From Neodiprion pinetum (Eukaryota > Arthropoda > Insecta > Hymenoptera > Diprionidae), in assembly GCF_021155775.2 (NCBI RefSeq), contig NC_060237.1:5830501-5894500 (forward strand): DNA of 64,000 nt, given 5' to 3'. The notes under the pieces are model-generated. The model made no database searches. It saw only the letters and a program-made list of their open reading frames with translations, and was not told the origin of the DNA. Position numbers and translations under genes: made by a program. Below, piece by piece: positions 23,818-35,642 of this stretch. How positions within the stretch are numbered: the stretch's first letter is position 1; every line of letters begins with the position of its first letter.

Positions 23818-24479
23818 GGCTCGGAATAATAAAAATAACTATTCAACTCGTATAACTTGTCGCAGATAGTACCGTTTCAAGAAGCACTGACCGAAAACAG
23901 TCAATTCATTATTCGCTATTGCTCCCTTATGACAGATTTCGCAGCTAGCAACCCCATTCGCGACTCGCCCCTCCTCGCTCAGGCTTTCACCCTTTTTTGT
24001 TCAGAATTTGACAGTTCGGTCGCTCCGTCGGCGCTCCGCCAATCCCCGTTTAGAATTTTGCTGCATTTTGCTGCGCGTCCACTACGCGTCGCAATTTTGT
24101 GCCAGGCCACTTCGTTACTCGTTGCCAACTTCAAGGCTGCCAATACAACGACCGCGTTTAGGAATAAAAATCTTCGCGTATCAACACGTAATTTGACGCT
24201 TTGCGTTGTGCTTTTGATCCAAATAGGTTGATAATTTCATTCACATTTCTATCGCATTTTTTTCTACCTCGCTTTTCGACTTTCTTCGCCAAATCTATCT
24301 CTTCGACTTTTTCAGTTAAAAAACGAAACTTGAAATTGCCGCTGTTGGCGAATTCACAGTTTTCCAACCGCCGCCGGATCGTCCCGAACTTAGTCACTTG
24401 ATATTTGGAACGATATTCGAAAAGATTCAAAATTCAACGCTGTGAGAGAGTTTAATAAGTTTCTGATAAATCAAACGAT
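23818..24479. promoter_or_regulatory. Divergent promoter region between Rep and HPF1
   Basis: A 662-bp gap between opposing start codons, richer in CpG than the flanking exons. It contains a direct 10-bp repeat ATTTTGCTGC ATTTTGCTGC near 24054-24073. No TATA box or DRE is seen. Open frames here (for example 23857-24231) have no recognisable features. Confidence 0.4.
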
Positions 24480-26512
24480 ATGTCCAGTTTCGATGAACTT
24501 TACGAGACATATGTCAAGGACCCCCGAACCCCTTGCAACTATGGTGTCAAATGTTATCAGAAGAATCAAATTCATCGGGACAAATATAAACACCCACCTC
24601 CGGACGATCGAGTGAGTTAACCTCAATAACGTTTCGATTTCTACATTTTTCTCTGAACAATCAGTTGAATTTTATAATATTATACTACGTACGTAATACA
24701 CTTCTGTTCGCAAGCTATAACCGATATTGGAAAACCTTCTTAGCAATTCCTGCAAGAGTTCTAGAAGTTGCTTCTACTCTTTGTTACGCTAACACAACAG
24801 CTAATGTGATTGTTCCAGAAGGGAAAAAACGGCACTAGATCGAAACCTAAAAAACGCACAAGGCTGGATCGGAGAAATGAAGAAAAGGACGAGCCATCAA
24901 TTACAGAATCCGACTCCGACTCAGAAGTTCCTGAGATAACTTCGAAGAAATGCTGTGTGTCGCTTGATTCATCTGATCAAACTGCAAGTGCTGGTCAAAG
25001 CAGTTCAAAACAAAGAGAATCTGACGTAGGAAGCGAAGATGAACAGAAATCTGATATTGTTAGCCATTCGAGGAATGAGACAGAAGATAATGAAACAGAA
25101 TCGTCGACTCTTGTGGACGAAAAAGAATTTATAAAAGAAAAATTTTTGGTACATATGCCGTCAGACTTTTACAGCTTCTATGAACTTTGTAAAGAGATAT
25201 CGCCTAATGACCCTTGCAGCGCATTCAAAGCTGCTGATCTTTTACTTGTTGGACCATATGATGTTTTGAATGGAAAATTATTGGATGCTAAAGTTGAGAA
25301 TAACGACCTGTATCTCAGGCACTGGAGATACTTTTATGACCCTCCCGAATTCCAGGTTCGCTAAGTTATTTATAGCGTTGAGAACATTAGATGTAGGATA
25401 TTTATCTGGTCATTTTAATTGCTTTTACTTTCTACAATTTCTTTTGCAGACTATTATTAAAGGCAATGACAAGGAAGGCTTGCATTTTGGTTATTGGAGA
25501 GACGAGCCAAAGAAGAATCCTGTTTTCGTTGCTAAAAACTCTATGAAAGTGGATTGCAAGATTAAACCTATGGCAGAAACTGTCTTTGGAGCTGTAGAGT
25601 AAGCTGATTTACTAAAATTAGGAAGGTATCTAATCCACATTGCGAGAATTATCTGATTTTTGGTGAATCCTGAGGGAGTGACTAAAAAAATTGAACGAAT
25701 TTGCAAAGAATTAAAGTCATACATTTCACTGTGCCCAGGATTACAAATTCCTCTCAAAACTGGATTTATTCTCTATGGAGGATTAATTTAAAACTGCAAT
25801 ACTATTTTAAAATATCATGTTACAAATGCGTTCTTTGTTCAAAGTGATTATTTGGAGGAGAAACTTAAGACGACTAATCCATTCGCAAAGCCTAAAGTGG
25901 CTAGCTTGCGTCAGCGGCTAAAAAAATTCGCAAATGCTCGGTGCATCCGGTTGGAAAAGAGCACGGAAACCATGAGAGCCAGGGAAAGACTAGTCGTGGC
26001 CAGAACGTTTCATCGTGCAGGAATTGTGGTGCCATATAATAAGAAAACACAATTGGGATACAGAGAGCTGGCTGCAACTGATGGTCGAGTGTTTTTCATC
26101 ATTGTAACTTGTTGTTCTGTTGTGATAGTTTTTCCCCCTAGAAATCAGAGAAAAGCAAAATTCATAAAGAACTGAAAATTCGTCACTAACCATTAATTTT
26201 TTACCTTTAGGAAATCTGAAGAAAATTTTAAAACAAATCGATGAATCAGAAAACGACGCTGAAAGATCTGATCACTTGATTAACCTCGAGGAAGTAGAAC
26301 GACTGGCTACCATCGCCGCTGACGAGTGCGATTTCGGGACGTGCCTAGAATTGGGACACGACCTATTTTCAAGCGGTAGCGAGTATGTTCAGACCATCGC
26401 TGTTCGAATGCTTACAACCGCATACAGTCTGCTTAATCGTCCGGAATTTTTGAGAATCGTCAAGGCGCATTGCTGCGATAGAAAGACAGGCTGTGTTCTC
26501 GGAATCATTTAA
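24480..26512 (+). CDS. HPF1: Histone PARylation factor 1 with N-terminal PBZ zinc finger
   Basis: Partner of PARP1 that completes its active site and directs ADP-ribosylation to serine, mainly on histones at DNA breaks. Five exons, 24480-24611, 24819-25355, 25450-25598, 25845-26083 and 26211-26512, give 452 aa. Residues 19-39 form a PBZ poly(ADP-ribose)-binding finger (C19, C25, H32, H38; PCNYGVKCYQKN then HP). A lysine/acid/Ser-rich linker (about 45-150) follows, then the HPF1 fold with MPSDFYSFYELC, LHFGYWRDEP and TQLGYRELAATDG. The catalytic pair is D390-E391 in ADECDFGTCLELGHDLF, equivalent to human D283-E284. Human HPF1 (346 aa) lacks the finger. The donor of intron 4 is GTCGAG, a poor consensus, but it is the only junction that restores the conserved TDGNLKKI block. 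AATAAA lies at 26614-26619. Confidence 0.93.
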
Positions 26513-29500
26513 CGAGAAAACTGGATTGAAGCCGTAAGGTAATTTTTAAGATATGTTTTATTAAGATATGTCCACAAATACTTGTTTATGCTATTTCTTT
26601 TTTATAAATGCTAAATAAAAAGAAATACGAACGTGAATTTCGGTATCCGGCGCGGTGTATAAATTTAGATGTAACAATCCGCTCCACGCTCCACGCTCCA
26701 ATTCCTCATCCGAGATCGAAATCTAATATCAATACTTACAATTCAAAAACCGTGGAAATATACATGAATGCCTGTATAAACTGCGCCACGTTAGTTGCAT
26801 CACTGCCGACGTTAACCTGTTACATTCTGCGTCGGTAATGCAGTGTTCTGATCTCGGTTGTCAATAGTTTAACTTCCAGAAAAATTGATTAGAATATATC
26901 TACGCGAGATGTCGCCACTACTAGTGTAAAATTTGAATGAAAAGCGCCGAACGACGGTTATAATAAATCTCAGGAGCAGCGAATTTTACAGTGCGCTAAG
27001 TAATCATTCTATCAGCCTTAAATTTACACGCTAGTTCCAATCAGTTTTCTCTCTTTCCCTATCAATTGATTTGTTAATTTTTTTCGTTTTGCGCACTTAA
27101 TTATTACGAGTGATATTTTTTTTCTTGTACGTGCGATGTACGCGCAACACTAGAAGCCAAGCGCAAGATTAAGTTAGTCTAGCTAATGTACCGCGATATT
27201 ATTATGTGCGCATAATTTAGGCTTATCCGTATCTGCCATATGGGGATATTTATAAAGCCCGTGAGAGCGTGAATCTTATACGTATGTACAAATATCGATG
27301 TATGTGTGTATGTATCTAATGTGTACATGGTAGAAGCGCGTTGCACTCGTGATGAGAAATCGATAGATAAGCCGAGTTGAGTTGTTCCTTTAAAGAGGGA
27401 AGCTTTGAACTCAATACCCACACTCCATTGATATTTAGGAGCTCGTCTATTAACGATCATCGTTACTCTTAATCGGTCTCCGTTGCGCGGCCCTGTTCAA
27501 CTCAATTTTCTACATTCCGTGATCTAATCCCCTCCGATTTGAGAGATCTGTAGTTATACGTGTGTCACTTTAACGAGGCTCTGACGAGTGACGCAAATTT
27601 AAGCCTTAGCGTGTCAATTAAATTCGCCGTAGAATCGTCCTTCACAAATGTCTGTTTACACAAAAACGTAGGTCTTTGTAATTATAAAGTTCGCAAGGCT
27701 GAGCAATCTAATCATAATTGACGACGAGAATCGAATCGCGGGATAACTTGAAAAGTCGGAGAGCACGGTTTTTAAATAAATGAGAAATACGCGGCGAAGT
27801 GCTTCCAAGGTTTCTAAATTCGGCGAAACCTCGAAACGCTCGTTTCTTACCGACCAATATAATACACGTTCATTCTACACTAATTGAATTTACCTAGAAA
27901 CCAGACGAAGTTCGTAAAAATTTCTTCTTTTCCCAAACGTCGAGGCTTTTTACGAGGCGAAATGAATTTATTCATTTATTCAAGACTGTACAAAGAAGTA
28001 GCAGGTCAAAGTTCAACCCGTTGATTGTTTGCGCCCCAAGATTTTCAGTTTCTCTTCTTTGTTCAGAATGTGTTCCACATCAGTCCAATTTTCCAACGAG
28101 ACTTTAGAATACAGAGGCACGATGCATAAACCACTTCGCGTTTCACCCTCGATCCTACGAATTTGTAGACTCGGTGAAAAATACAATCGTTATATGTGCC
28201 TCAAAAACAAGAGCATAAAATCGCTTTTATCAGCTGCATTCTCTCTGCGATGTCTCACAAAGTTCGCTTTGGGAGATTGGATTAATTCGTTAGATTCGGA
28301 AAAATTATCGAGGCTATTGATAACGGGTCGCGACATCGAGCCAAATTTTGGCAAATACTTTATTTTACAGCGAGACTAGCTCGCTGAGATAAATGTGGAG
28401 AAGACGCGAGATTACATCAAGACTAGGGGTAGAATTTTGTAGGTAACAGTGAAGAAGTGTAGAAAAGTAGACAACGTTATCTTGAATGGACGCCTTTCAG
28501 ACGCGGGGTGAGTTTTAGGACATAACGGATCTGGGACGAACGGGCGAAACTCTTACGTAGAACACGGCGAAATGCGCGAGACGGTGATGGAAATTGTGGC
28601 TGGGGATAATGTTTATGCTAATTCTGACGTTGCCGTTCTGGCCTCGCTCTCTTTTTCTTCTCCTATTTTTTTCTTTTACTGTCAACGTTTACGTCGCGTT
28701 GCACGACGCTTTTTACGCTGGCTGAGTACAATCATTGCGTTATTTAAAACGCTGCGCAACGACAGATTCCCGCTAATTTTTCCGTTCGGTTACTCGGTTT
28801 TTGTACTGTTTTTTTATTTGTTTTTTCTTTTTTTTTTTTTTTTTAAGTAATCGACACGAATATCGGAACGCATGCTTAAACTTTTTTAAAGCTCTCGATA
28901 AAATGGTTGTATATTATTCGTAAAATCGTCGTGTGAAGCTGTATAAGCATTAATTCCGGAGAGTGCGACAAGTTCCTTATGCAGAAAAATCTTGAGAGGC
29001 TCATACCGCTCTATCACATTTGCTCACATTGTTATTACTCGCGTTTAGAAACTCTTTTGAATTTTGGTTTTACGGTACGACGATTGAAGAATTTTGTTCC
29101 ATGAATTTCTTCACCTTACGGGAAATTTTTTCGAAACACTTTCACATTCGTGAAAAGTGAGATGAGTTATCCGTGCATATATTTATAGACAAATTAGATT
29201 GTAATTCCTGAATTTTGTTTTTGTTTCTGCAACTGTTTTAATAACGTCAGCGACGATGTTCTCTACACTTTTCATTCGTACAAGGACTAAAACGATACTG
29301 CAAGGTATAATCTGGCTATAATCCCATATCCGCCTTTGATCTCGCGGATAAAAGCAAAAACGATGGTCGACGGGGAAATGTCGGTAAAAAAATACGATCG
29401 CCGAATTGTCTGGGTTGAAAATTTCCGAGGATCGAAAAATATCGGCAACACGAGGCGCGGTTTTGTACACCCGCTTCGATAATGTACGAGTATAGCAACG

Positions 29501-32496
29501 AAACTCGATACTTCCGAGGTGGAAAGTTACGCTTTGACGAAAACCGGAGGCTACAATATTGAAAGGTTTCAACGGCGTTGAAGCGATCGCGGTATCGATA
29601 TACGGACTCCCTGATCCGCGTCAAATTTTTTTTACGATCAGAAATTGGCTCACTTTATGCTGAAAAAAATGTTGTCCCAACCGATTTTCCGCCTCCCGCA
29701 TATCGTCGGCAATGTTTCTATTTCGACCGGTTAATCCGTGACCTCGCAAATTATTTTTTGATTTTATTTGCGCGTTTTTCCAATTTTCCAATCCCTCGTT
29801 ACCTCGCTACTTGCCTTTTACTGCGATTGAGAAAGTGCGAAGTGTCCGGCCATCCGGCGTCGCGATGCTGACGGAACACTCGAACTCGAACTCGAACTTC
29901 CCCCATATCTATATCCGTCCGCACCGTGACTCGTGAGCAAATAAAATCGCCGGTTGTGGGTTACTTTTTTTGCCGATATAGACCCGCGGAATGCAAGGGG
30001 AAAAAGGAGCCGGTTACGTACTCGAAATTATTTTTAGAACGTTGACGGGGAATTGTTTAGCCAATAAAAACGGTTTTACAATAAGCTGATTTAAAAAGCA
30101 AGAATTTACGATCGAATAATTAAACATCCTACGCGTGTATTACACGTATACATCATGCATAACACAATGCCGGTACCCACATTTTGTGGGCACACCGAAT
30201 ATCACCCACAGATAACGATAATACGAAACGAGATATAGAAAGATGTTGTGCCGCTATTCGTTGCTGCGAAAATCTCTCTTCTTTCCTACAATATTGCATG
30301 ATTTTTGGAAAGAAGGAAAAAATTTTCCCTGAGATGCATTTGTATTCGATGACATTCTGCAAATTTCACCGATTGCGAAATTAAACTGTGAATATTCGCA
30401 CGTCACTTGCTAATGTCATAATTATACGCCCCTCTTTGAATAAAAGTAAAAATTTTGTGCGGACGTACGTACAGACTTCCGGAGTATGTGAAAGAACATC
30501 GTTTGAACTAGTATATCGCATCATTGCCAATGTCGCATTTTTCGGATTTTTAACCCTCGCATTTTATCTTGTAGAATTTTATTATACCCCCGTTTAATTT
30601 GCGTTGTATTTTCATCATATATTGCGGATCGATGATTATTCCTGTATAATATACGTCGTCACGTGTCACGTTAGAAATTCTCTCAGATGAGCACCGGAAA
30701 ACGCAAAATCCACAACTCCAACAACCAGCGTAATAACAACAACGATGTTGAGGCCGAATCATTTCTCCGGTACATATCAACAAACAGACCGAGTCGTGTG
30801 GCGCTTTCGCTTCGTTTCGTGGAATTTAATGCTTCCAATGATATAATTGATAAACGAGAGGGTTGGTCGGTACTTTGGTAGGAACCGCTCGTTTGCAGAG
30901 GGCAAAGCAAATGTGTATCAAAGGTGCGAGGATACGCGGATATGCCCAAGGGATTTCAAAGAAAACTTTTACTACAGACCTGCCTGACTCTTTACCATTT
31001 TTTAAACATTTTTTTTTGGTTTTTCTTTTACACGTAAAGTAACGTAGACGCAACTGACACGTCGTATCAAGAGTCGGTGAACTTTTTCACAAGCGAATCT
31101 TTTCCGCCATTCAATTTTTCTATGTCCTTGAAAATTCTAATTAATAATTATATTTATCAGAAATTTTTCTCACGATTTGTGAAAAACTTCAGACGTTATG
31201 TCGGTTAGAATTTTGTTTCATTACAAGTTTTTTGACTTTAGGGAGTCGTGAAATTTTTGTTTGTTTATTTTCAAACCTAAAGTTATGGATTGTAAATATT
31301 TAATTTAGATTCTGCGAGCGTCGGAATTGCAGAAAGTAATCAATTAGAATGCGCGAAACTCTTGAGTGCAAGTTTTTATGCGAACGTGAAAACGTTTTCG
31401 ATCTTATCGTTAGCTAAGCGCCATTCCTGATTAAAGACATTGTAAAAACTTTATTTGACCGGACGGAATTGCTTGTTATAAACTTCGACGAAGTAGTAAA
31501 TTGAAAAGTATTCGTCAATTAGGGAGAGTTCTAGTGATTTTACGTAATTATTTCACGCAATATGGTGCAAAAGAGACGTATTCATAGCATTTTATATTAT
31601 GTAAATAAACCAGCTCTGATCGGTTTTGCGAAATTACGTAACGTTTTGTAAAAATAACGAGGAATTTCACGGCGTTGTATAAAGTTTTGAATAAATCACA
31701 CATTAGATAACAATAAAATTTCAATAATTTGAGAAAAGTTTTCAGGATCAGAATATTCAAAATGTTTAAACTTCTGCGTTATTCGAACTTCCGGAAGTTC
31801 ATTTCCATCACGCTGTGGGTATTAAAGGGAAAAAAAGTAGGGAAAAGTTCTAAGATAGGGAAAGTAAAAAAAACAAAAAACATTACTGAAAAGTATCTCA
31901 AATACCAAACGACTACGACACGTTTTGAATTCCAGAGATTTGAAATTACATAACGATAAACTACCGTGAATCACAACTGGACGCGACCAATTCGCGACCA
32001 TTAACATCACAGGCACGAAATAACGGTTTTTTTTTTTTTTTTTTGTCAAACCCTTTTTTTCTCTTATTCAATTTTTTTATCCAGACGAACAGTTCGATCG
32101 ATTATTTTTATATTTCCCGTGACTAGCAAGAATTTTTTACGCCAAACGGCAAAACTGAGTCTCGTCATAAAAAACTAATCCAGTCGGAATGTAAATTTGA
32201 AATTTTTCGATACCACTGTTTTTTTTATCTTATTGTCGGGGGATTCACTGGTTGTCCAATTGTAAGTCCAGAATTTCAACCAGATGCCGCATTAGCTACG
32301 ACGAATTTATTTTCCTCACACAACTCTTACGTTTTCACAATTTTACAGTAAATTATCATAACTAAACAAGTTGGGAAATTTAATTTTTCTTAACATTTTT
32401 TCCCCTACGATCGTTATTTTTCGACAGAAATTCAAGGTGGCTGCCGAAGCTACTGCAAAATCTGATCGAAATTCTGGATATCAACTACCAATACAT
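26513..32496. other. Gene-poor, CpG-rich stretch after HPF1
   Basis: About 6 kb. After the HPF1 poly(A) signal (26614-26619) base use changes to frequent CpG. Open frames up to 129 codons occur (28029-28379, 29183-29572) but show no domain, no repeated codon pattern and no compatible splice structure. Small features: CGCTCCAC direct repeats near 26680-26699, a triple ACTCGA near 29878-29899, and T-runs near 28826-28846 and 32028-32044. I see no gene. Confidence 0.5.
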
Positions 32497-32517
32497 CCCC
32501 CCCCCCCCCCCCCCCCC
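32497..32517. repeat. C21 homopolymer
   Basis: An uninterrupted run of 21 C on the + strand. Such runs are often mis-sized in assemblies and can form i-motif or G-quadruplex structures. Confidence 0.9.
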
Positions 32518-32639
32518 TTCTTCGCCCAACGACCAGTGAAAGAAAATATTGATATTAAAAAATAGAAATATCACCCAATTTTTTCTTTAACATGGCGACA
32601 CGTTTAGAGACAGAAGAGAGTTAAATTTTATTAAACAAT

Positions 32640-33240
32640 GTCCCGGAGCAATGTGCCCCCTAAGGACAACACAAATGGTGAAAGAAAAAATAAATATAAA
32701 ATAAAATGAAATAAAAATAAAAAATAAACATATAACAATGTATAAAAATATTTAAAGAAAATACGCCAACTAGAGGAACCTTACTAAAGCTAGTCAGCTA
32801 AAAGCTAATCCTACGAAGCACATATATGTACGAGTTGTGAATCAAGTATCGACATATTAAATTAAATCAGGCATCTACAGGTGATATCGGTTAGCAATAA
32901 ACAGTATCGCTGGCCAAATATTCCCTAAGTTTTACCCTAAAGACAGATACGGAAGATGATTCACGAATCGAGATAGGCAACGAGTTCCAGAGGACACAAG
33001 CCGATACGAGAAACGATCTTTGGCATACAGTTGTTCGGTGTAAACGGATCCTTTGGGTCACCTCTGGTGAATCGGTGACGTATTGCCGGCAAGAACACCA
33101 ACTCGTCAGAGATACAACTACGTGACCCGAGACTCAAAGTATCGAAAAGTAAAGTTCCCGACAGGTACTTGCGCCTATCAGCCAAAGCAAGCCATCCAAG
33201 CATACGGTGGTATGGGCTGATATGCTCAGATTTGTGCGCA
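32640..33240 (-). mobile_element. Decayed 3' end of a non-LTR retrotransposon (LINE)
   Basis: On the - strand a reading frame runs from about 33240 to 33035 (LGWLALADRRKYLSG ... DELVFLPAIRHRFTRGDPK). After one frameshift near 33040 it continues as SFLVSACVLWNSLP (motif at 32992-32975) and VFRVKLREYLAS to a TAA at 32893-32891. The LWNSLP motif and its spacing from the stop are a hallmark of the C-terminal end of LINE polymerase ORFs of the Jockey/CR1/I type. An A/T-rich 3' UTR-like tract follows down to about 32640. The upstream end is cut near a GA microsatellite, so nothing of the catalytic core remains. Confidence 0.8.
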
Positions 33241-33246
33241 TCAAAT

Positions 33247-33248
<2 letters not shown>

Positions 33249-33288
<40 letters not shown>
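33249..33288. repeat. (GA)n microsatellite
   Basis: About 19 uninterrupted GA units next to the truncated 5' end of the LINE fragment. Confidence 0.95.
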
Positions 33289-33291
<3 letters not shown>

Positions 33292-33460
33292 AAAAACGTA
33301 AGAGTAATAATCCTGCAAGCCTGCAAGTACGGCACGCGTGTGTAGCGTGTATTACGGGACCAGGTACGTACGACACCGGTGTCGGGGGATGGTTATACCG
33401 CTGAAAGGGTTGGTTTTGGGGTGGTTTTGGGACGGTTGTAACGTTGCCGCGATGTTCGCG

Positions 33461-33577
33461 AGGGCCGGGGGAGGCTGTGTTGAGGGCAACGGGGGGCGGG
33501 GCCGGGGAGCGAGGGGGAGGACCGCGACGAGGGGTTTCTGAGGTGAGGAGGGGGGGAGGGGGGAGGGGGGAGGGGGG
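33461..33577 (+). other. G-rich block with quadruplex-forming run
   Basis: Four G-runs of 6-7 separated by single A (33550-33556, 33558-33563, 33565-33570, 33572-33577) form a textbook intramolecular G-quadruplex pattern on the + strand. They are preceded by further G4-5 runs from about 33461. Function is unknown. Confidence 0.75.
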
Positions 33578-35007
33578 CTATCCGCGTAGGATACGCATGC
33601 TCGTGCCTCAGTGGAGCGCGCGACTTCGTACCGAGAGCAACGGCGAACTTTTCTGACCGTACATCAATTACATTACACTTGTACACCTACGTTACACCGC
33701 TGAGTTACACATACGATATGTATATATACATACATACACCCAATACGTTGTACACGCGTTACGCGTCGGAAATTTTTGTCAGTCCCGTATAATCGTTGCG
33801 GTACGTTGATGATACTAATAATAATAATAATAATAATAAAAATAATAATAACAACAATAATAATAATTGTGGTAAATTGAGAAGAGGAGGAAATAATTTG
33901 CCGCAACACACGTCGTCTCTTCGCTACTCCCCCTCCCCCCCCAGTTCCACCCCCGTTCATCCCGCCGCTCGAACCTGTGAGAATTCTATCAAGGATATAA
34001 ATTATCATGCCGCGGTATATAACGAGTTAATTTTTTCATTGAGCATGCAACGATAAGAAATTCGAACGCCGTGCGAAACGCACGTTATGTACGGTAGGAC
34101 TGTTGATATTGTTTGAAATAACAAGGCGATTTTAATTGTTGCATTTACACCGATGCCGATAATTACGAGGCGGATGGTCGGGGGATCGCGACCTGAGGGT
34201 TGACCCGCGCCGTTTTTATACCGTGCTAAACTCGTTGGGTTCGGTTTATTTTGCACGTTTTATTTTGTTGTTGTTGGTTCGTTTGTATAATACGGAGGGT
34301 ACGAGTAACCGCAGCTGCAGCGATCTGCTGGTGATATGATGTTTTATTTTTGACATTTGACAAAAAAAAAAAAAATAAATAAATAAATAAATAAATTGAT
34401 AAGTAAACAATTGATGAAAAAAATCTTTCCTTCGTAAGTATAAGTAGCTCGTCGAAGAGCGCACGCACAAGTGTTTCATGTTTTAATTAAATGTATAATT
34501 ACGGTGTATAAACTAATCGGTGCGCGTATATGTATATATTGATACATCAGTGCACAAGGGTTTCTTAACGTGGATGATAAATACAAGCTTCTAAATGAAA
34601 ATATTCTGCGTATAATTGTATTGACTTTCGCCCCGTTACTTGCACGGTCTAATTCGAGATTGTTCAACGTTCGTTAACGTGTATCGATATGTGTTAGAAA
34701 TGCATCGTGTATATACTGTGAAAAAATGATCACGACCAACTTCAAGTTTTTCGAAACCCTTTTTAGGTGCGATCTCCAGTGATCGTGAGCGAATCGGTTA
34801 GCGAGAGGGGTGTAATAACAAAATAATTACATTACAATACGGACAACAAAGTATACGATAAAAATTGAACAACGACGTGGGATTGAAATAATTAACCTTT
34901 ATAACGAAAGAAAAATCGTATAATATAAATCTCTCAACGATAAGCGGGATAAAGTTGGCAAGTTAATGTTTTTGTTTCTCAAATTTAACAAGTGCGGACA
35001 AAGTATT
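33578..35007. other. Non-coding stretch with trinucleotide repeats
   Basis: Contains TATATACATACATAC repeats near 33719-33738, an AAT/ATA tract at about 33815-33868 and an AAAT tract near 34373-34397. No gene or RNA is recognised. Open frames here are made of these repeats. Confidence 0.5.
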
Positions 35008-35642
35008 TATAAAACGAATATAACCGACTTACTGCAGTGTTAATAATATGTGAAAAGTAAAACGAAAGTTTTGAAAAATTTTCAATTCCAGCCTCTTTCT
35101 TTTCCCGTCTCCGGTTTTTCTTCCTCTTCTTTCATCCATCGCCTTTCCCTTCCCCCTTTATTTCTCTCTCTCTATCTCTCTCTCCACGAAGATTCTTCGT
35201 TTCTGTTAACGATAAACGGGCGAATTCGAATCGCGGTAGAAATTAAAGAAAATTTGAACCCCTTAATTTTTCTCTTTCCAGTCACACAAGGATCAGAGTT
35301 CCACGCGTTTAGTACCTACGTGTAGTGAAATTGGAATTAAGTGATTACATTAGCGAACCGAGCAACAAGTATACAAGGCTCGGCCGGCCGCCTCAGCAGG
35401 GCATCTGCTCTATCTCCTCTTGGTGTTGTTACCCGCGAGAGGGGGAGAAAGTCGGCGAAGGGTTGCAGACGGCTGCCGATCGATCTGCGGATTTCGTTCT
35501 CGTGATTTCGTGGATATTTAATCGTCGGAAAAAAAGTGCGGGTTGAAAAGAAGGAGCGGGAGAATTTTGGAAAATGCAACCCCGCTGCAACCCCCGTAAA
35601 AGGACCTGAAACAGCCCCGCTGCAAAGTCTGACGAATTTAAG
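35008..35642 (+). promoter_or_regulatory. Possible TATA promoter and non-coding first exon
   Basis: TATAAAA (35008-35014) is followed 28 bases later by an initiator-like GCAGTG (A at 35036). The following 600 bases are CT-rich, then GC-rich, and end at a consensus splice donor AAG|GTAAGA (35640/35643). No long ORF is present and short upstream ORFs occur (ATG at 35048 and 35574), as in a 5' UTR exon. The repeat CCCCGCTGCAA occurs twice near its end. No gene body is linked to it inside the window. Confidence 0.3.

Noticed and set aside
28029..28379. 116-codon open frame
   Set aside because: No domain, no splice context and composition as for the surrounding non-coding DNA.
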